A stretch of DNA of 64,000 nt, from positions 62,001-126,000 of the forward strand of contig QANT01006335.1 in the NCBI GenBank assembly GCA_003254885.1. The letters run 5' to 3'. The DNA is from Purshia tridentata. Its lineage: Eukaryota > Streptophyta > Magnoliopsida > Rosales > Rosaceae. The notes under the pieces are model-generated. The model had not been told where the DNA came from. It searched no databases and saw nothing but the letters and a program-made list of their open reading frames with translations. Below, piece after piece: positions 1-12,531 of the stretch; within the stretch, counting starts at the first letter, position 1; the number at the start of each line of letters is the position of its first letter. The position numbers and the translations under genes were made by a program.

Positions 1-1894
1 GTTGGCAATTATTTGTATATTTTATAAACTGTGTGGTGATTAATACTGTGAAGTTGACCAAATGAAAAACTAAAAAAATTAGATAACATTTATTTTAGGT
101 TATAAGAGACTTTTGAAAACCATCAATTTTTCTCTCTTCACCGATTTTATTTTATTTTTCAAATATTATAACAATAATTTTTTTGATAATTTCTATAAAA
201 TTTTCATTCTTTCTTTGATAATAGTAAATTTTAAATTGAATAAATCAAATTTTAGAAGAGTTACTTGAAGAACACAAATTTCAAATAAATTTTACTCTTC
301 AAATTACCACACGGGTCAATAAATCACAATTTAAAGAATGAATTATTAGAATATGTTGGAAATACTCTTAGGATATAAGATACATGCATGATCGCTTTAA
401 AATTAACTGGTTAATATGAAACTAAGTACCATTTTGAACCCACCACATAATTAATCTTATAATCCTAATCATTCATTTTTAAGTCTTACTTTGAAGATTA
501 TTATTGTAAAAAATTAACTAAATTGAAAATCATCATGAACTCATTTAACTGTGATCAAATAAATGAATAAACATTGCTTTCAATAAAAATATATAAATGG
601 TTATTATTATAATCAAATTGTTAAATGACTTATGATTTTGAATAAATTTTACACAAATGATATTTGAAGTAAAGTATAAAAAATAAATGGTCAGAATTGT
701 GATATTACATCACTTGATGGACCCCAAAAGGTAATTATTTTTGTATTAATTTACAAACTAGTTGATTCTAGAGCAATTTTTTAAAGAGCAAAATCTGAAA
801 AATGTATAATTATCATAGGGCATGATTAATTAATTATATTTTTAAATAAAAATGCCACATTTAATACCAAACTTAACGCCTTCAGGGATACGATACCAAG
901 AGCTTCAGTAGCAGCTATGCCACGTATCCCAACAAAAGTTTGGCCATTGATCCCTTACCACTTGGGACTGCATTTGGGTGCATAATTTATATACCAGACT
1001 TTCTTTCTTTGACTATCCAAATTTCTATTTGCATTTAGCTTCTTCTTTTTTCGATCGTAGTCTTCTTGTCTATCATGAAAATAAAATGCTGATATGTTTT
1101 TTGCAACTTCTCGAGATTCTAACAGCACTGGAAGGAAGAGTTGAAATTACACAAACGTTATGAATAAAAAATGATAGATCCAAGATATGTTTTACTTTAA
1201 TCTACGGCTCACAATCCCATCTCATATGATCAATTGATCACAGCAAAAATGCTTCAAAAATTAAAAGATACCGTAGAGTAGAGTTTTTTTAATAGAAAAA
1301 AAATACGTATGTAAAGATTTTTGTTTCTAACATACGTACATATACTCTCGAGGTACGTGATAATTGACGCACAGGCGCACGTGTACTATATTTTGTTTAT
1401 TATCTGTTGCCGCGTCTTTCGTCAATAATTGACAGAGAAAAAGACATATATAACCTTATTACGTTCAATATGGGAAGGTCATAACTGACTTTGTGCTGAT
1501 GGGGGGGCACCAGGCACCAACCAACCAGGTCCGTCCAACCAACCAAATTTCACGGGATCATAATTTCCGAAAATGTTGTCATTTTTTTGGGAAGTAAAAT
1601 ATCACAGAAAACAGTGCTGTTTTGTCTGTTTGTGCAAAGCGATTCGATCACTCCACGTGTTGGTATGTCCTTTGGATCTGAGGTACTTTGCCCAACAGAA
1701 CTGTCATGAGCCATGAGTCATGACTAGGGATGCGTCATGAGTCATGACCATGTGATATTGTTCTATCACCATGCCACGTGGCTTTCAACTCCAACTTCCT
1801 CATTTGCTTTTTCCATCTGAACTTGGCTTTGAAGGTTGATGAGCTCAAATATGTAACAAGATGAATGACCTGAATTGGTTGTAACTTGTGAGTA
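1..1894. other. AT-rich intergenic DNA
   Basis: No reading frame here resembles a known protein and the base composition is strongly AT-rich. The only structured part is a cluster of bZIP/bHLH-type motifs near 1378-1783, listed separately. The flanking gene on the left, if any, lies outside the window. Confidence 0.6.
1378..1783. promoter_or_regulatory. Cluster of G-boxes and TGAGTCA motifs
   Basis: Three CACGTG cores lie at 1378-1383, 1654-1659 and 1775-1780. The last sits in the perfect palindrome GCCACGTGGC. Between the second and third are two copies of CATGAGTCATGAC, which contains the GCN4/AP-1-like TGAGTCA core. G-boxes bind plant bZIP and bHLH factors, so this looks like a small cis-regulatory module. 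No gene start is visible nearby, and the target could lie off the left edge. The regulatory role is inferred from motif density alone. Confidence 0.35.
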
Positions 1895-1903
1895 ATTATA
1901 ATT

Positions 1904-2906
1904 AGGCAATGCTAACTGCTTTTTCTATTTACTTTTTATAATTTTTTTTAGTATGTTATATGTATTTCATTAACTTAAATATAAAATTTTAATATTTTAA
2001 AAACACAAAATATTAAAAAAAATTTTTAATTTATATTTCTTAAAAAATATTAAATAAGTTTTTATTTCAAAATAAACATAAAAAAAAAATATCTTTACAT
2101 ATTCCTAAAATACACGACACAATCCTCAGCCCCTAGACTCCCTACCCAACTAGACCTCCCCATCTCTGCCAACTACCTCCCCTCTCCTTCCTTCCGACCC
2201 TCCTCCCCACCTCTTCCCCTTTCTTTCCCTCTCTTCCCTTCTCTCTCTACACATACCCACTCCAAAGTTGCAATTATCAGACCCACACAAGAAGAAACCA
2301 AAGCACCGATGAATGTGCCCACCTGAAGCAAAAAGGAAAACAACCCAAGCAATGCCCAAAAAGTCTTGTGCGAGCAGTTCCAGCAACTTATATATATCCA
2401 GTGAACTATTGATTGTAAACCACCAAAATTGAAATCAAACCCACCTCAATTCCAAAGCCAAAACCCCCCAAATGAATTTTTGTTAGAAATTTAAAGCAAA
2501 CAGTGTTATAGTAGCTAAAAGAAAGGGACAGAAAGGGAAGGAGGTGGGGAGGGTGGTCGGGAGGAAGGGCAGGGGAGGTAGGTAGCGTGAGGTGTGGTGG
2601 GCAGTGGCTGGGAGGGTGGTGGTGTGGTGGGTATAGCAGCTAAAAGAGAGTGAAATAAAGGGGACGGTGGAGGTAGGGAGATAGGTGGGTTGGGGATTTC
2701 ATTACTTTTTTTTGTTTTTAATTTGTTAATGTTAATTTTGAAATAAAAATGTATTTAATGTTTTTTTAAAAATAAAAATTGAAAAAGAAAAGCTATTAAT
2801 ATTTTGTGTTTTCAAAATATTAAAGTTTTACATGTAAAAGTTAATGAAGTACACATGATATTATTAGAAGAGAGAATGCAAATGGAGAAAGCTGATAGCA
2901 TTTCCC
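1904..2906. mobile_element. Mutator-like foldback DNA transposon (non-autonomous)
   Basis: A 1,003-bp element is bounded by the 9-bp direct repeat ATTATAATT (1895-1903 and 2907-2915), the target-site duplication size of Mutator-like elements. Its ends are inverted: the left end begins AGGCAATGCTAACTGC and the reverse complement of the right end begins GGGAAATGCTATCAGC. The similarity continues inward for about 190 bp, including a shared stretch around AATATTTTAAAAACACAAAA. Inside the AT-rich arms, a C-rich pyrimidine arm (about 2110-2290) faces a purine-rich arm (about 2520-2700), so most of the element can fold back. There is no transposase ORF, so it would depend on an autonomous MULE. The arms have diverged, which suggests it is not recent. 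Confidence 0.7.
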
Positions 2907-2955
2907 ATTATAATTTTAGTATGTGTTAGACAACACATTTATATCCACACTAAAT

Positions 2956-3385
2956 GGGGTGTATTGTATATGGATTTTAAAAGATTTTTATGGAATTTAA
3001 AAGCCATATGGTATTCAATTAAGATTTTTAAAGACTTTAAAAAAGTAAATAAAAATCTATATGTATTCAATTAAGAATGTTAAGGAGTCTATAAAAGTCA
3101 TATGGTATTCAATTAAGACTTTTAATGACTTTTAAAAAGTCCATAAAAATCTATGTGTATTCAAAAAGTCATAGACTTTTATAGACTTCATTTAATGATG
3201 GATTTCTAAAGATTTTGAAAGACTTTTATGTGTATTTCAAAGTCATTATAAATCCGACCTATTCTCTACGGATTTATAAGGATTTCTATAGACTTTGTAA
3301 AACTCTATAAAACTCTATAAAAATCTATAAATTCTGCAAAAGTCTGCAACTTGAAAAAAGTCTATAAAAGTCTTTATAAATCCCC
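2956..3385. mobile_element. Small repeat-rich MITE-like element
   Basis: This 430-bp block starts GGGG and ends CCCC and is flanked by TAAAT on both sides (2951-2955 and 3386-3390). It is built from many degenerate copies of short words such as AGACTTTTATAGA and TATGGTATTCAATTAAG in both orientations, and has no coding capacity. The short flanking repeat and G/C ends fit a non-autonomous DNA transposon. The superfamily is uncertain because 5 bp matches neither the 3-bp PIF/Harbinger nor the 8-bp hAT rule. It lies 40 bp from the Mutator-like element, so this site has taken two insertions. Confidence 0.4.
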
Positions 3386-3390
3386 TAAAT

Positions 3391-6300
3391 GTGAGGATGA
3401 TTTGAAGCCTCTCTTTTCTTTAGGCCTCATTTTATACATATACTGATATACCGCTATATTTTGTAAATAATTAATAGGCGACGCAAAAAAATTGCTCCAT
3501 CTAATGAATGAGACTGCAAATTATGACATACCCTCCAACTTTTGTAGTATTTTTGTATTTTGAAGTTATTGTGCCGTGAACAATCCAACAAGGACTATGA
3601 ACCCAAGCCCATTGTAAGTTTGAAATGAACCATTTATCCAAATTAACTACAGACCAGGCCGACTGATCATATTAGATTGAGTGAGCTTGCCTAATCTGTA
3701 TGACCCATGTAACTATATATACATTGAGTACCAATAGTCGGGTGCATTTGGGTTATGTTGGGCTCAGGTTCAGGGACACTTGACAGTTTTTTGGGATAGT
3801 TGGGCTTATGGGTGATTTGGACCCAATAAAAATGGAAACGAGTTAATGAGAGAGAACAGTCTAAGCTTGGGCCACTCAAGAAAATCGCCCAAAAAGAAAA
3901 AAAAAACAAATCAAGAAAGGAAAGAAAATTTAAAGGGAAAGTGTTATTGCCAAGAATGTTATATTTGTTTGACTAGAAGAAATTACACATTAATAAGCAA
4001 TCACAGTGGAGCTGATTCATACGAATCAGGATCTAATAAAATTCATGTGAGATCTACAATACAGTGAGTACGTTTCGCCTAATTAATTAATTAGACCCCG
4101 GTTAATTATGATTATACCTTGGGAGGGATGAAATCATCAAGATCGAGTTTGACAACAGTAGCTAGTTGGATTCCTTCAATTTTTTGACTTTGACCTAATT
4201 ATTAAGCTTGAAAATATATTTATGTGAAGGACGTTAAAGTTAATTAAGATAATGGAAACAAGTGATGATGGTCTTATGACTCTTATTGAGACATTTTTGT
4301 GGCCAAGGTTGCATGCATGTACGGCTGTCAATTTGCTCACATCATTGAGAAGTAGTCGAATGTCTCTTTAATTAAATTGTTTGGAATTTGCATGAGAATC
4401 GTCCCAAGTTGTTTGTCTCTTAATATTCAACCCATTTGGGCATGCCTTATAATGATAAATAGGACGTCAATGCCTTTTTCGTAATAAACCCATTTAGGCA
4501 TGTCTCTTATCAATCAACCCATTATATGTGCTATTGGATTAAAATTTTATCTTCCAAGAATAATGAATGAAGTGGTGCTTTTTTTAGGTATGATTACAAA
4601 TCAAGCAGCTTGTCCTTTGTGAAAATGCTTGTTTTGCATACGACAAACACATAATTGTCAACTTCCAAATAGATAGATACATATTGTGGCGCTGCGATAT
4701 ATATGTTTGTGAATTAATTTCATTTATGAACGAAATTTCTTTTTCACCTTTATATATAGAGATATATAGAGATATACAAGAAATATCCTAGTGAGATTTT
4801 ATTTTTTTATGTTTTTTAATGTTTCCTGGTGGTCAAATATTTAACCAAGCTTTGCATTATATATGTGATAAAGCTTTCCAACCTTTCTATCTAATTCAGA
4901 TTAACAAAAAACCTTAATTTGTTTCCAATTAATGGTTTCAAAGCTTAATTAGGTATGCATAATATATATCTTAATAAAAAAGGTGTGTGTGTGTGTGTGT
5001 GTGTTAATTTGCTGTTAATTAAGTAGAATGACAAACAAGAGCACTAGTGTGAAAGGTAGTAGTTGCAGCCTTGCAGGTTTGGAGTTGAAAGAGTGTTAAA
5101 AAAAAAAAAAGGATGTGTCAGAAGTAATAGAAGTTTCTGTGGTCATATCATATGTATATATATGTAACATGTAAATATGTAACAGCAGTTTTATAGATAT
5201 TATGGTCTAGCCTCTGCAGGGGGATTCCAGCAATATCTATGGGTCTTAAAATGTATTAATTGACAAAAAAGAAAAGAATGAATTAGTGGCCTTGAGATAC
5301 TCCACCCGATGATGATATTAATTAAATTAGTATCACAATTCTTTTGCTAGCTAGCTAGCTATATATCATCATCTATTCAACAAAAGTAATCAACTCCCTT
5401 GCGAACCCAAAAAAAAAATTCTCAGTGGAGCTGCTGGGTCCCAAATACACTCCCCAAATATACTCGAACCATTAATTAATTATCATTAAGCTTTAAAATA
5501 TATGATACAGCATATCATTTTTGCTTTAAGGTACAATCGATCGATCATTAAGAAAAGGGATATTTTATTCTAATCTATTCGATCATATTCTTGCGAGAGC
5601 GAGAGAGAATAAGTGATAAGCTTTGGTGAAGGATATATATTAAGAGAAATAATAGTACAAAATGAAATAAGGCTTGGCATGAATTAATTAACATAATATA
5701 TAGAATGAAAAAACAGCATATTACGTACCAGACATGGATGTATGTATATATATATATCACTTTCAAGTTGCAAATAATTCAGTGTTGATTTGAGAAATTA
5801 ATGAGATGCGACATATGATATGGATGGGAATCCTTGAATAAAACAAGCACAAACGTACACAAACATCAATGATCATATGATACATCTGATATTATATATA
5901 TATATATATAAACATGATATGTTGCGGACATACTGCAACCAAATGGTTGTTGTATTACTCGATTGTTATAACAAATTTACTGTAGAACGCTGGCCACTGA
6001 AAATTCATGAGAAAAAGTATATGTTATGAGGAGAGAGAGAGTGGTAATACTGACGTGACAAGTGAGAAAGCATTTGTCTTGGAAGGGCCGACCCAACGGG
6101 CCAACAGAAGTTAGTGGGAGACAATCGCAACGTTAGCCACAAAGCAAAGCAAAGTGCAAAGCAAGAGAGTATTGCATGGATGAGTATTGCGCTATTGGGT
6201 GGTACTTTGGAGCCATTTTAATTTCATTTTTGATAAAGACAAGAGACCACGACTGACCTTGTTGCTGCCCTTTTCTTCTGCAATTTTTACTACTTAAATC

Positions 6301-9173
6301 TTCAAAACTATAGCTAAGCTATAACTTATAAGGCAGTGCTAGCCATCTCCCACTAAATCACTAAAATCAAATGCAACCTTGCTACCTACCATTTGTGAAT
6401 TCTTCCATACAACTTACAAGTGCGTGCATATGTACACATATATGTATTTATATAAATTATATATAATATAGATTGATTAGATTATATTCTCCACGGAGCA
6501 TAAACACTAGAGAGAAGCATGCTCAAAGTTTAGGTGGTGCATGGACCACCCTCACTCTCCTCCTCGTCTACTACGTACTCATTTGTTTATCATTTTTCTT
6601 TTATTTCTTCAATATTAGATTTTTTTCTTTCAAGAATAAGTTAATATTCAAATTTTATAAATTTAAAGATACTTAAGGTCCCTTGATTTGCAATATATAG
6701 TGATATACTGTCATCATATATGATTGGAATTAACATTTTGATTTTGTAATCGGGCACTAAAAGTATATGGAAAAAGAGGATGCAGTTGAGCACGTGAAAA
6801 AAAAACAGAGGATCCGGTTCACATCAACTTGAGGGCTTTCAAAGTAGCAATTAAGGGGCATCTTGACCCTTATGGGCATGAGTTGATCGAATATGCGGGT
6901 TTATTATGGCGCTTGAGTCTTCAGTGCAGGCCATATATATAGAGGCCCATAGTCATACATGATGGCAAACTCTGTTTGCTGGGAGACCAAAGCCAATATA
7001 ATGGCCAATGCCACAATAATTTTCTGACAATATACACATTACCATGCATACACAATATACATTGCCGTGCGCATTGCTGATCACTACCCATAATACCCAC
7101 ACTCTACACAGCCCTACTACTGCTACCCCAATCATCAATCCCCCATGGCCCCATGCATAGATATACATATATATATTATGCACTTATTAATTAGCTTATT
7201 AATTACATCCATTCCATCCCACCTTCTGGGACTTGGACTTGCCCATTAATGTTAGCAAGTTTTTAGCTTAGCTTAATATACATTAATCAATCTAATCTAA
7301 TTATATACATTAAATGAGGTGTTAAATCTTATTTGCAAGATATTTAGATTCGTTTGTAGAAGCATTATACATGATCGATGTATAGACTGCACAGCAATAA
7401 TTACACAGAATACTAAAACAAATCTTTTATATATATATAGTACGTCATTCAATTTCAACACAATAATGAGAGTTGGATTATTAAAAAGCCTCATCAGCGT
7501 GCAACTGCGCATGACTTTGGCTATATCAAGTTTGTCCTTTGCTCATTAACTTCTAAAGGCCATGAACGCTTTCTACGACTACAATTTTCGAGAGTTCTTT
7601 TTGCTATAATGTATTTAAGCAATATATAAAAATGTATGTATAGGATAGGTAGCACGGTAGCACCCTCAGTTAATCCTTAATTTTCACTGTAAAATGAATA
7701 TTTATAATTTTATTCCGTACGCGTTCACATAATAAAATGCCGAAATCTAAAATTAATGGAGTGTTGTCACAGCTGGCCTAAATAGTAAATATATATATAT
7801 ATAAATTTTTTTAAAAAATTTAATGGGAAGTCTTTCATGAGCTAGCCTAGGTCATGCCTTAAGTGACTTTGGGTGGGTGGAGTACGTCAGGGTAGATCTT
7901 AAATTCAATTAATATCACTGCAAAGGTAAATAAATTAAAAAAAAGTTGAAGTTTAATAATATTTTTGTTTAACTGCCACTAATTAAGTGTACGTACTAAT
8001 TAATGATGAATACATAGTTTTTCTTTAGTATGCAAGATATGCATGGGTTGTTTACATAAGCAAGAGGTTTAAGAGATCGACATGATAATCTAAAGTGAAA
8101 AGGAAAGGTGTGAAGAAAAGGTAATAGGTGTAACTAAAAGAATAAGGAGATGAAGAAAGAAGTGAGAAAAAAGGAAGAGAAACCTTGATTTGTGACTATT
8201 GTCTCCCAATATTCCAAAGAGGTCCCCATCAAAATCAAACACCCATCTTGTAATGGAGGGCCCTCCTTGCACTATCCATATGCAGCACATACACTTGATT
8301 AATTTTAATAACAAAAAAGAATCCATATTCTAACATATGAAAATCATTAGTTTGATTAATATTATTAGCAACCGCCTGCCCTATTAATCTGTCACTATAT
8401 ACCAGTCCCCTACATGTCGAAAAGAAAAGAAGAAAATAGGGAACATCAATTTTTATTCCTATTTTTTTGGTGGTGGCTAGCTATACTACTAATCATCTCA
8501 ATGTCACGTTTCAATTTAAAGTAGTTCACCCATGAGGAATAATTAATTTTAACTTCAAATCTTAAAGTAATTAAGGGGACAACACAGGCTTGTACACATT
8601 GACAAGGAGGGTATTATTTTTATATTTTCCAAATTTGAAGCTTGAAATATATTCCAAGCTTTTTCACACATATATTGACAAGGAGAGGAATCTTGGCAAT
8701 CTAGTAAAAGAAACTGAGAATATATAGAACAAAGAAGGAAGACTGAAAATTTAGAGCATTGATGTAATTTCAAAAGATACCATCACATGAAACCACTTTC
8801 CCTTTACTTTTTCGATCTTCTCCCTTTCTGCTGTAGCTAGCTTAATTAATTAAATTCGTCAAAATATAATTGAAGGAAAATTATAATTAATAAACTACAG
8901 AAAACATTAATTCTTTTATAATTAAATTCACTACAAACTGATTTTACAATTTTACTAGCAAAGACGATTCATAATAAAAGATTCATCGATGAACATTCTT
9001 GATCCATTCCACGATTCCATCTATTTCTCATTTTCTTTCTGATCTTGGCATCCGAATTTTTTTGTCGATGCACTAATGGGTTTACTAGCAGCCTGCCCCC
9101 AATGAGAGTTTGCTGCTAATTGAATTGCATGCATGAATGCAAAGTAAAGCCATTGTTGGTCTCTCCACTCCAT
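3391..9173. other. Gene-free AT-rich stretch
   Basis: No exon-like reading frame, RNA gene or clear transposon is recognisable in this 5.8-kb stretch. It contains simple repeats (GT tract at 4983-5004, AT tracts near 5891-5910 and 7789-7803), runs of GCTAGCTAGC near 5346, and a weak imperfect repeat around ACCCATTTGGGCATG (about 4430 and 4486). The last part lies downstream of the PIN gene and will hold its 3' UTR and poly(A) site, which I cannot place exactly. Confidence 0.55.
4983..5004. repeat. (GT)11 microsatellite
   Basis: An uninterrupted 22-bp dinucleotide tract in intergenic DNA. Confidence 0.95.
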
Positions 9174-12100
9174 TCATAGCCCCAACAAAATGTAGTAGAC
9201 AAGCGTTATGGGCAACGCAATTAACATTCCAAAGATAACCCTGTAATTCCAATTATCATTAATTAATGTCTTAATTAGTAAACAAATAAATGAAAAGAAA
9301 TAAGCTAAGATTTGATGCTTGACCATTAAGAACAAAATATACTGACCCTGTGCTGAGAATATCAGGGTGTACGTTGTATTCCTTAGCAAAGACAAAGGGG
9401 ACAATTCCTTGGGGTAGAGCTGCCTGTGGGTTTTGTTTGGCAATACAAGCACAACAAGAAGAATGAACATGTTAATAATGGCAGAGATGTTTGTTGTTGT
9501 ACATATGTAATTAAACAGTTCCAAACAAGTCCCTGTTTAATTTTACAGGGTTTACAAGCTGTTTAGTTTAGCCCCATCTTTTTGAAAACCAGTGAGATGC
9601 CATGCCAATGCCATGATAAATTGATAATTATGATATGTCAAAGAAAATGAAATGAATCTGAGAAAATAATAAAAAAGCTTATCTTAAGGCAGCACAATTA
9701 TATTATAAAGTAAAAACTTTTGGAGCATATATGTAGCTATGTGGGATTGCATTGGTTGTGTCAGAAGGAGGCATGAATGGGGAGAGAGAGAGAGAGAGAG
9801 AGAGAGATGACCTGGACAATGGCAACGTGTAAGAGAGTGCCCCTAAGGCCAACAGCAATGGAAGCAGCTGCCATGACAGCTGGGCCTGTAAGGAATCTCA
9901 CAGCCATGGCAAAAGCTGCAATGGAATTTCCACATGCTATGATCCTCGGTTGCAAAGCCATAAACAGACCTGTACGCAGCAGCATCCAAAAGAAAAGCAA
10001 TATTATTAGCAAATAGCAGCAAAGAGCATGCCACCCATCAAACACCATCATCACCATCACACACCACTGTCAGTCAGTCTGAGTCACTCATCTTTGAAAG
10101 AGTGAAAAGAGTGAAAGACCTTTCATCATCACCACCACCAACCCATAGTACCCATTGCCATCACAAGCTTGCCAAAAAGTGAATAAAAGAGAGAGAGGAT
10201 TATCATAAAAAACCCAAACATTATCATAACACTATACTGTTTGCTTCCTCACTTTGCTAGCTTTTGCCTGTTTGTTTTGCTTTCTTGTACACATTTAATA
10301 ATGAAAGGTGTGCTTACTGATAGTGATCACACAGACATAGGGTATCCAAACCCCATTTTCAAATCTGTAAAAAAAAGAAAAAAAAATTGATAAAGGTATC
10401 AAAGAATTTCTATACTGACCAAGGCTGAACATGGCCATGCCAAGTCCTGCATCCGATAGTATGGCAATGGACTTTGCTATAATGGCTGGCATTTCAACGT
10501 GCCACCTACAATTAATTAACCAACACAAAATTAGATGATCACAAACTTAATTTAGTAAAACATTAATTAATTAAATTCCCCCAAAAATTAAAAAATAGAT
10601 TAATGTATATATAGTGTACCTGAATGAAACTAGAGACCAAGTGAGGCCGATCAAGCTTGAGTAAGTGTTGGGATTTCTGATGAGTTTTCTCCAAACCATG
10701 ATGAGAATGAGCCTTGTCATAACACTTGTTGGAGGCATCACTTTGGCCTTCCCATCACCTCCTTTCTCACCTTCATGGTTCATGTTCATCTGGTCTCTGT
10801 TTCCAAAGCTGAAATCATCTCTCTCCAAGTACTCTTGATCTTGATTCTCTCGACGACCCTCCACTAAAATTCATTCAAACAATTAAACCCATATACCATT
10901 AATTAAAAAACAACAGATTACAATTAAACCAATATATGATGATCGATATACCTTTTCCAGGAGACACAGCTAATTTGACTTCTTTTTGATCATGACCGGT
11001 GCCATATTCATTGCTTCCAAACACATCTGAAACAGGAGAGGCACTGGAACTCCAAACAAACATATGAAGATCCTTACCACCATCCTCTGGCTTGTTCTGC
11101 TGAGCTTGCCCGTTAGGCCTACTCTTTGCATTACTAATGCCATTACTATTAGCAGCAGCAGCAACGTTTTTGGAGGCCGTAGTAGGCGAAAACATTCCCG
11201 GGTTGGGTGCCGGGTAATGCGACGTCGTATTACTACCTTGGTAATGATGGAACCTCGGCTTCCCAGTAGTATTAGTAGTAGCACCGGTCACCACACCACC
11301 ACCGTCCTCCTCAAAATTCGACGGCCTCGGCGTCGGTCCTCTAGACGCCGAGAGCCCGTAAACATCATTAGACCCGAAATTAGAGTTCCTCCCAGCAGCC
11401 ATCATGGAGTAAAAGTCCGTGTGGTTGAAACTCGACCCTCTCGGGGTCGGGTTTCTCGAACTCTGAAGAGAGTATATCTCTGCATTGGTCAAATTGGAAG
11501 GTCTAGGAGTGGTCGACGACAACCCCTGAGACCTTCGTGAAAAGATATCAGACCTGGAAGCGTTTGATTTTCTCACAGTCACATGGAGCTTCCCATCTTC
11601 TTTGATTTCGGCTTCGGTTTCCAACGGTTGCCTTCCATCCAATGACATGATGTCAGAGTCGACATGGATTGAGACAATGGAGCCAGCAGTGTCTGGGAAC
11701 TGTTCGGATATGAGCAGTTTGGCTCCTCTGTATTCGAACATGAAGAGCATCAAAGTGTACCAAATAATGCACTGAAGAACAACAATTTGGACCATTAAGC
11801 TTCCTGAGAAATCGCCGTACATTCCTTTGAGGAGAGGAATGCCCATGACCAGAGTGTTGGGCAGAGTTGAGACGGAGAACAGAGTTATAGTCCATTCCAA
11901 GCAACCCCTTTTGCTGAGTTTAGCCCAAACACCAAGAACGGCGAGGACGATGAGTTTTTGGAGGGTGTCGGCTGCTATGAAGCGAGTGTTCATTTTGTAG
12001 GGGTTGTTGCTGGAGATGAAGTGGAAGGAGAGAAGTGGGACTGCAAACAGAGCCACGAATCTGTTGATGCCAGAGCACTGGTCTGGGGTGAAGATCTTCC

Positions 12101-12191
12101 ACCATTTCACTGAGCCATAGGCTAAGATCATGGCCACGTAGAGAGGCACCATTGCTGTCATGACATGGTAGAAGTCGACTAATGTGATCAT
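9174..12191 (-). CDS. PIN1: PIN1/SoPIN1-type auxin efflux carrier
   Basis: Plasma-membrane auxin exporter of the long-loop PIN class, 623 aa. Exons: 12191-10952, 10863-10620, 10505-10420, 9969-9812, 9423-9347 and 9240-9174, all GT-AG. Six exons is the usual PIN1 layout. The N-terminal membrane domain (about residues 1-155) opens [21 protein letters not shown] long Ser/Thr-rich cytosolic loop (about 160-470) carries three TPRxS phosphosites at 228-232, 249-253 and 287-291, the family targets of PID/WAG and D6PK kinases. An RNPNTY motif precedes the C-terminal membrane domain, which ends [11 protein letters not shown]. The start at MITLVDF is chosen because PINs begin there; an upstream in-frame ATG would add 12 residues. 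[11 protein letters not shown] and [16 protein letters not shown] resemble the SoPIN1 sister clade, which Brassicaceae lost, more than Arabidopsis PIN1. Intron 4 starts beside a GA microsatellite. Family certain; clade likely. Confidence 0.95.
9782..9807. repeat. (GA)13 microsatellite in PIN intron 4
   Basis: A 26-bp GA tract that reads CT in the sense of the PIN transcript. It begins at intron position +5, right after the 5' splice site GT at 9811-9810. Confidence 0.95.
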
Positions 12192-12520
12192 CTTTGCTAA
12201 TATTAATTCTTGACGATCAGTAATCAAGAAATTAAAGCTAGCTCGCTAGCTCTGATAAACTCTGCGGGGGCAAAGAGGAAGTTGATCAAGATTTAAGAGA
12301 GAAAGTTGAGGGAGATGAAGTAGAAGAAGATGGTGGTGGTGCTGATGATGAAAAGAGCAAGGGGAATAGGAGAGCATGTGTTTTGGTTTTTGGGGTAGTG
12401 GGTAATAAGCAGAATACAGCAATATTTTTTCAGGCTTTGAGAGTTGCGAGACCAAGCTTGCACTTGCAGTCCCCAAAGCACACTCACTCACACTGATCAC
12501 AATCTCACAAAGCCTTTGCT

Positions 12521-12530
12521 TTTTTATATA
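12521..12530 (-). promoter_or_regulatory. Putative TATA box of the PIN gene
   Basis: The reverse strand reads TATATAAAAAA here, about 330 bp upstream of the PIN start codon. This predicts transcription starting near 12490-12500 and a leader of about 300 nt. That leader would contain an upstream ORF starting at 12487 (64 codons) and perhaps one at 12500 (84 codons, stop at 12246). The start site is inferred from TATA spacing only. Confidence 0.45.
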
Positions 12531-12531
12531 T

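Noticed and set aside
2150-2386. 78-codon minus-strand open frame
   Set aside because: It lies in the low-complexity C-rich arm of the Mutator-like element and has no domain or codon signal.
11064-11540. 158-codon plus-strand open frame
   Set aside because: It is the antisense shadow of PIN exon 1.
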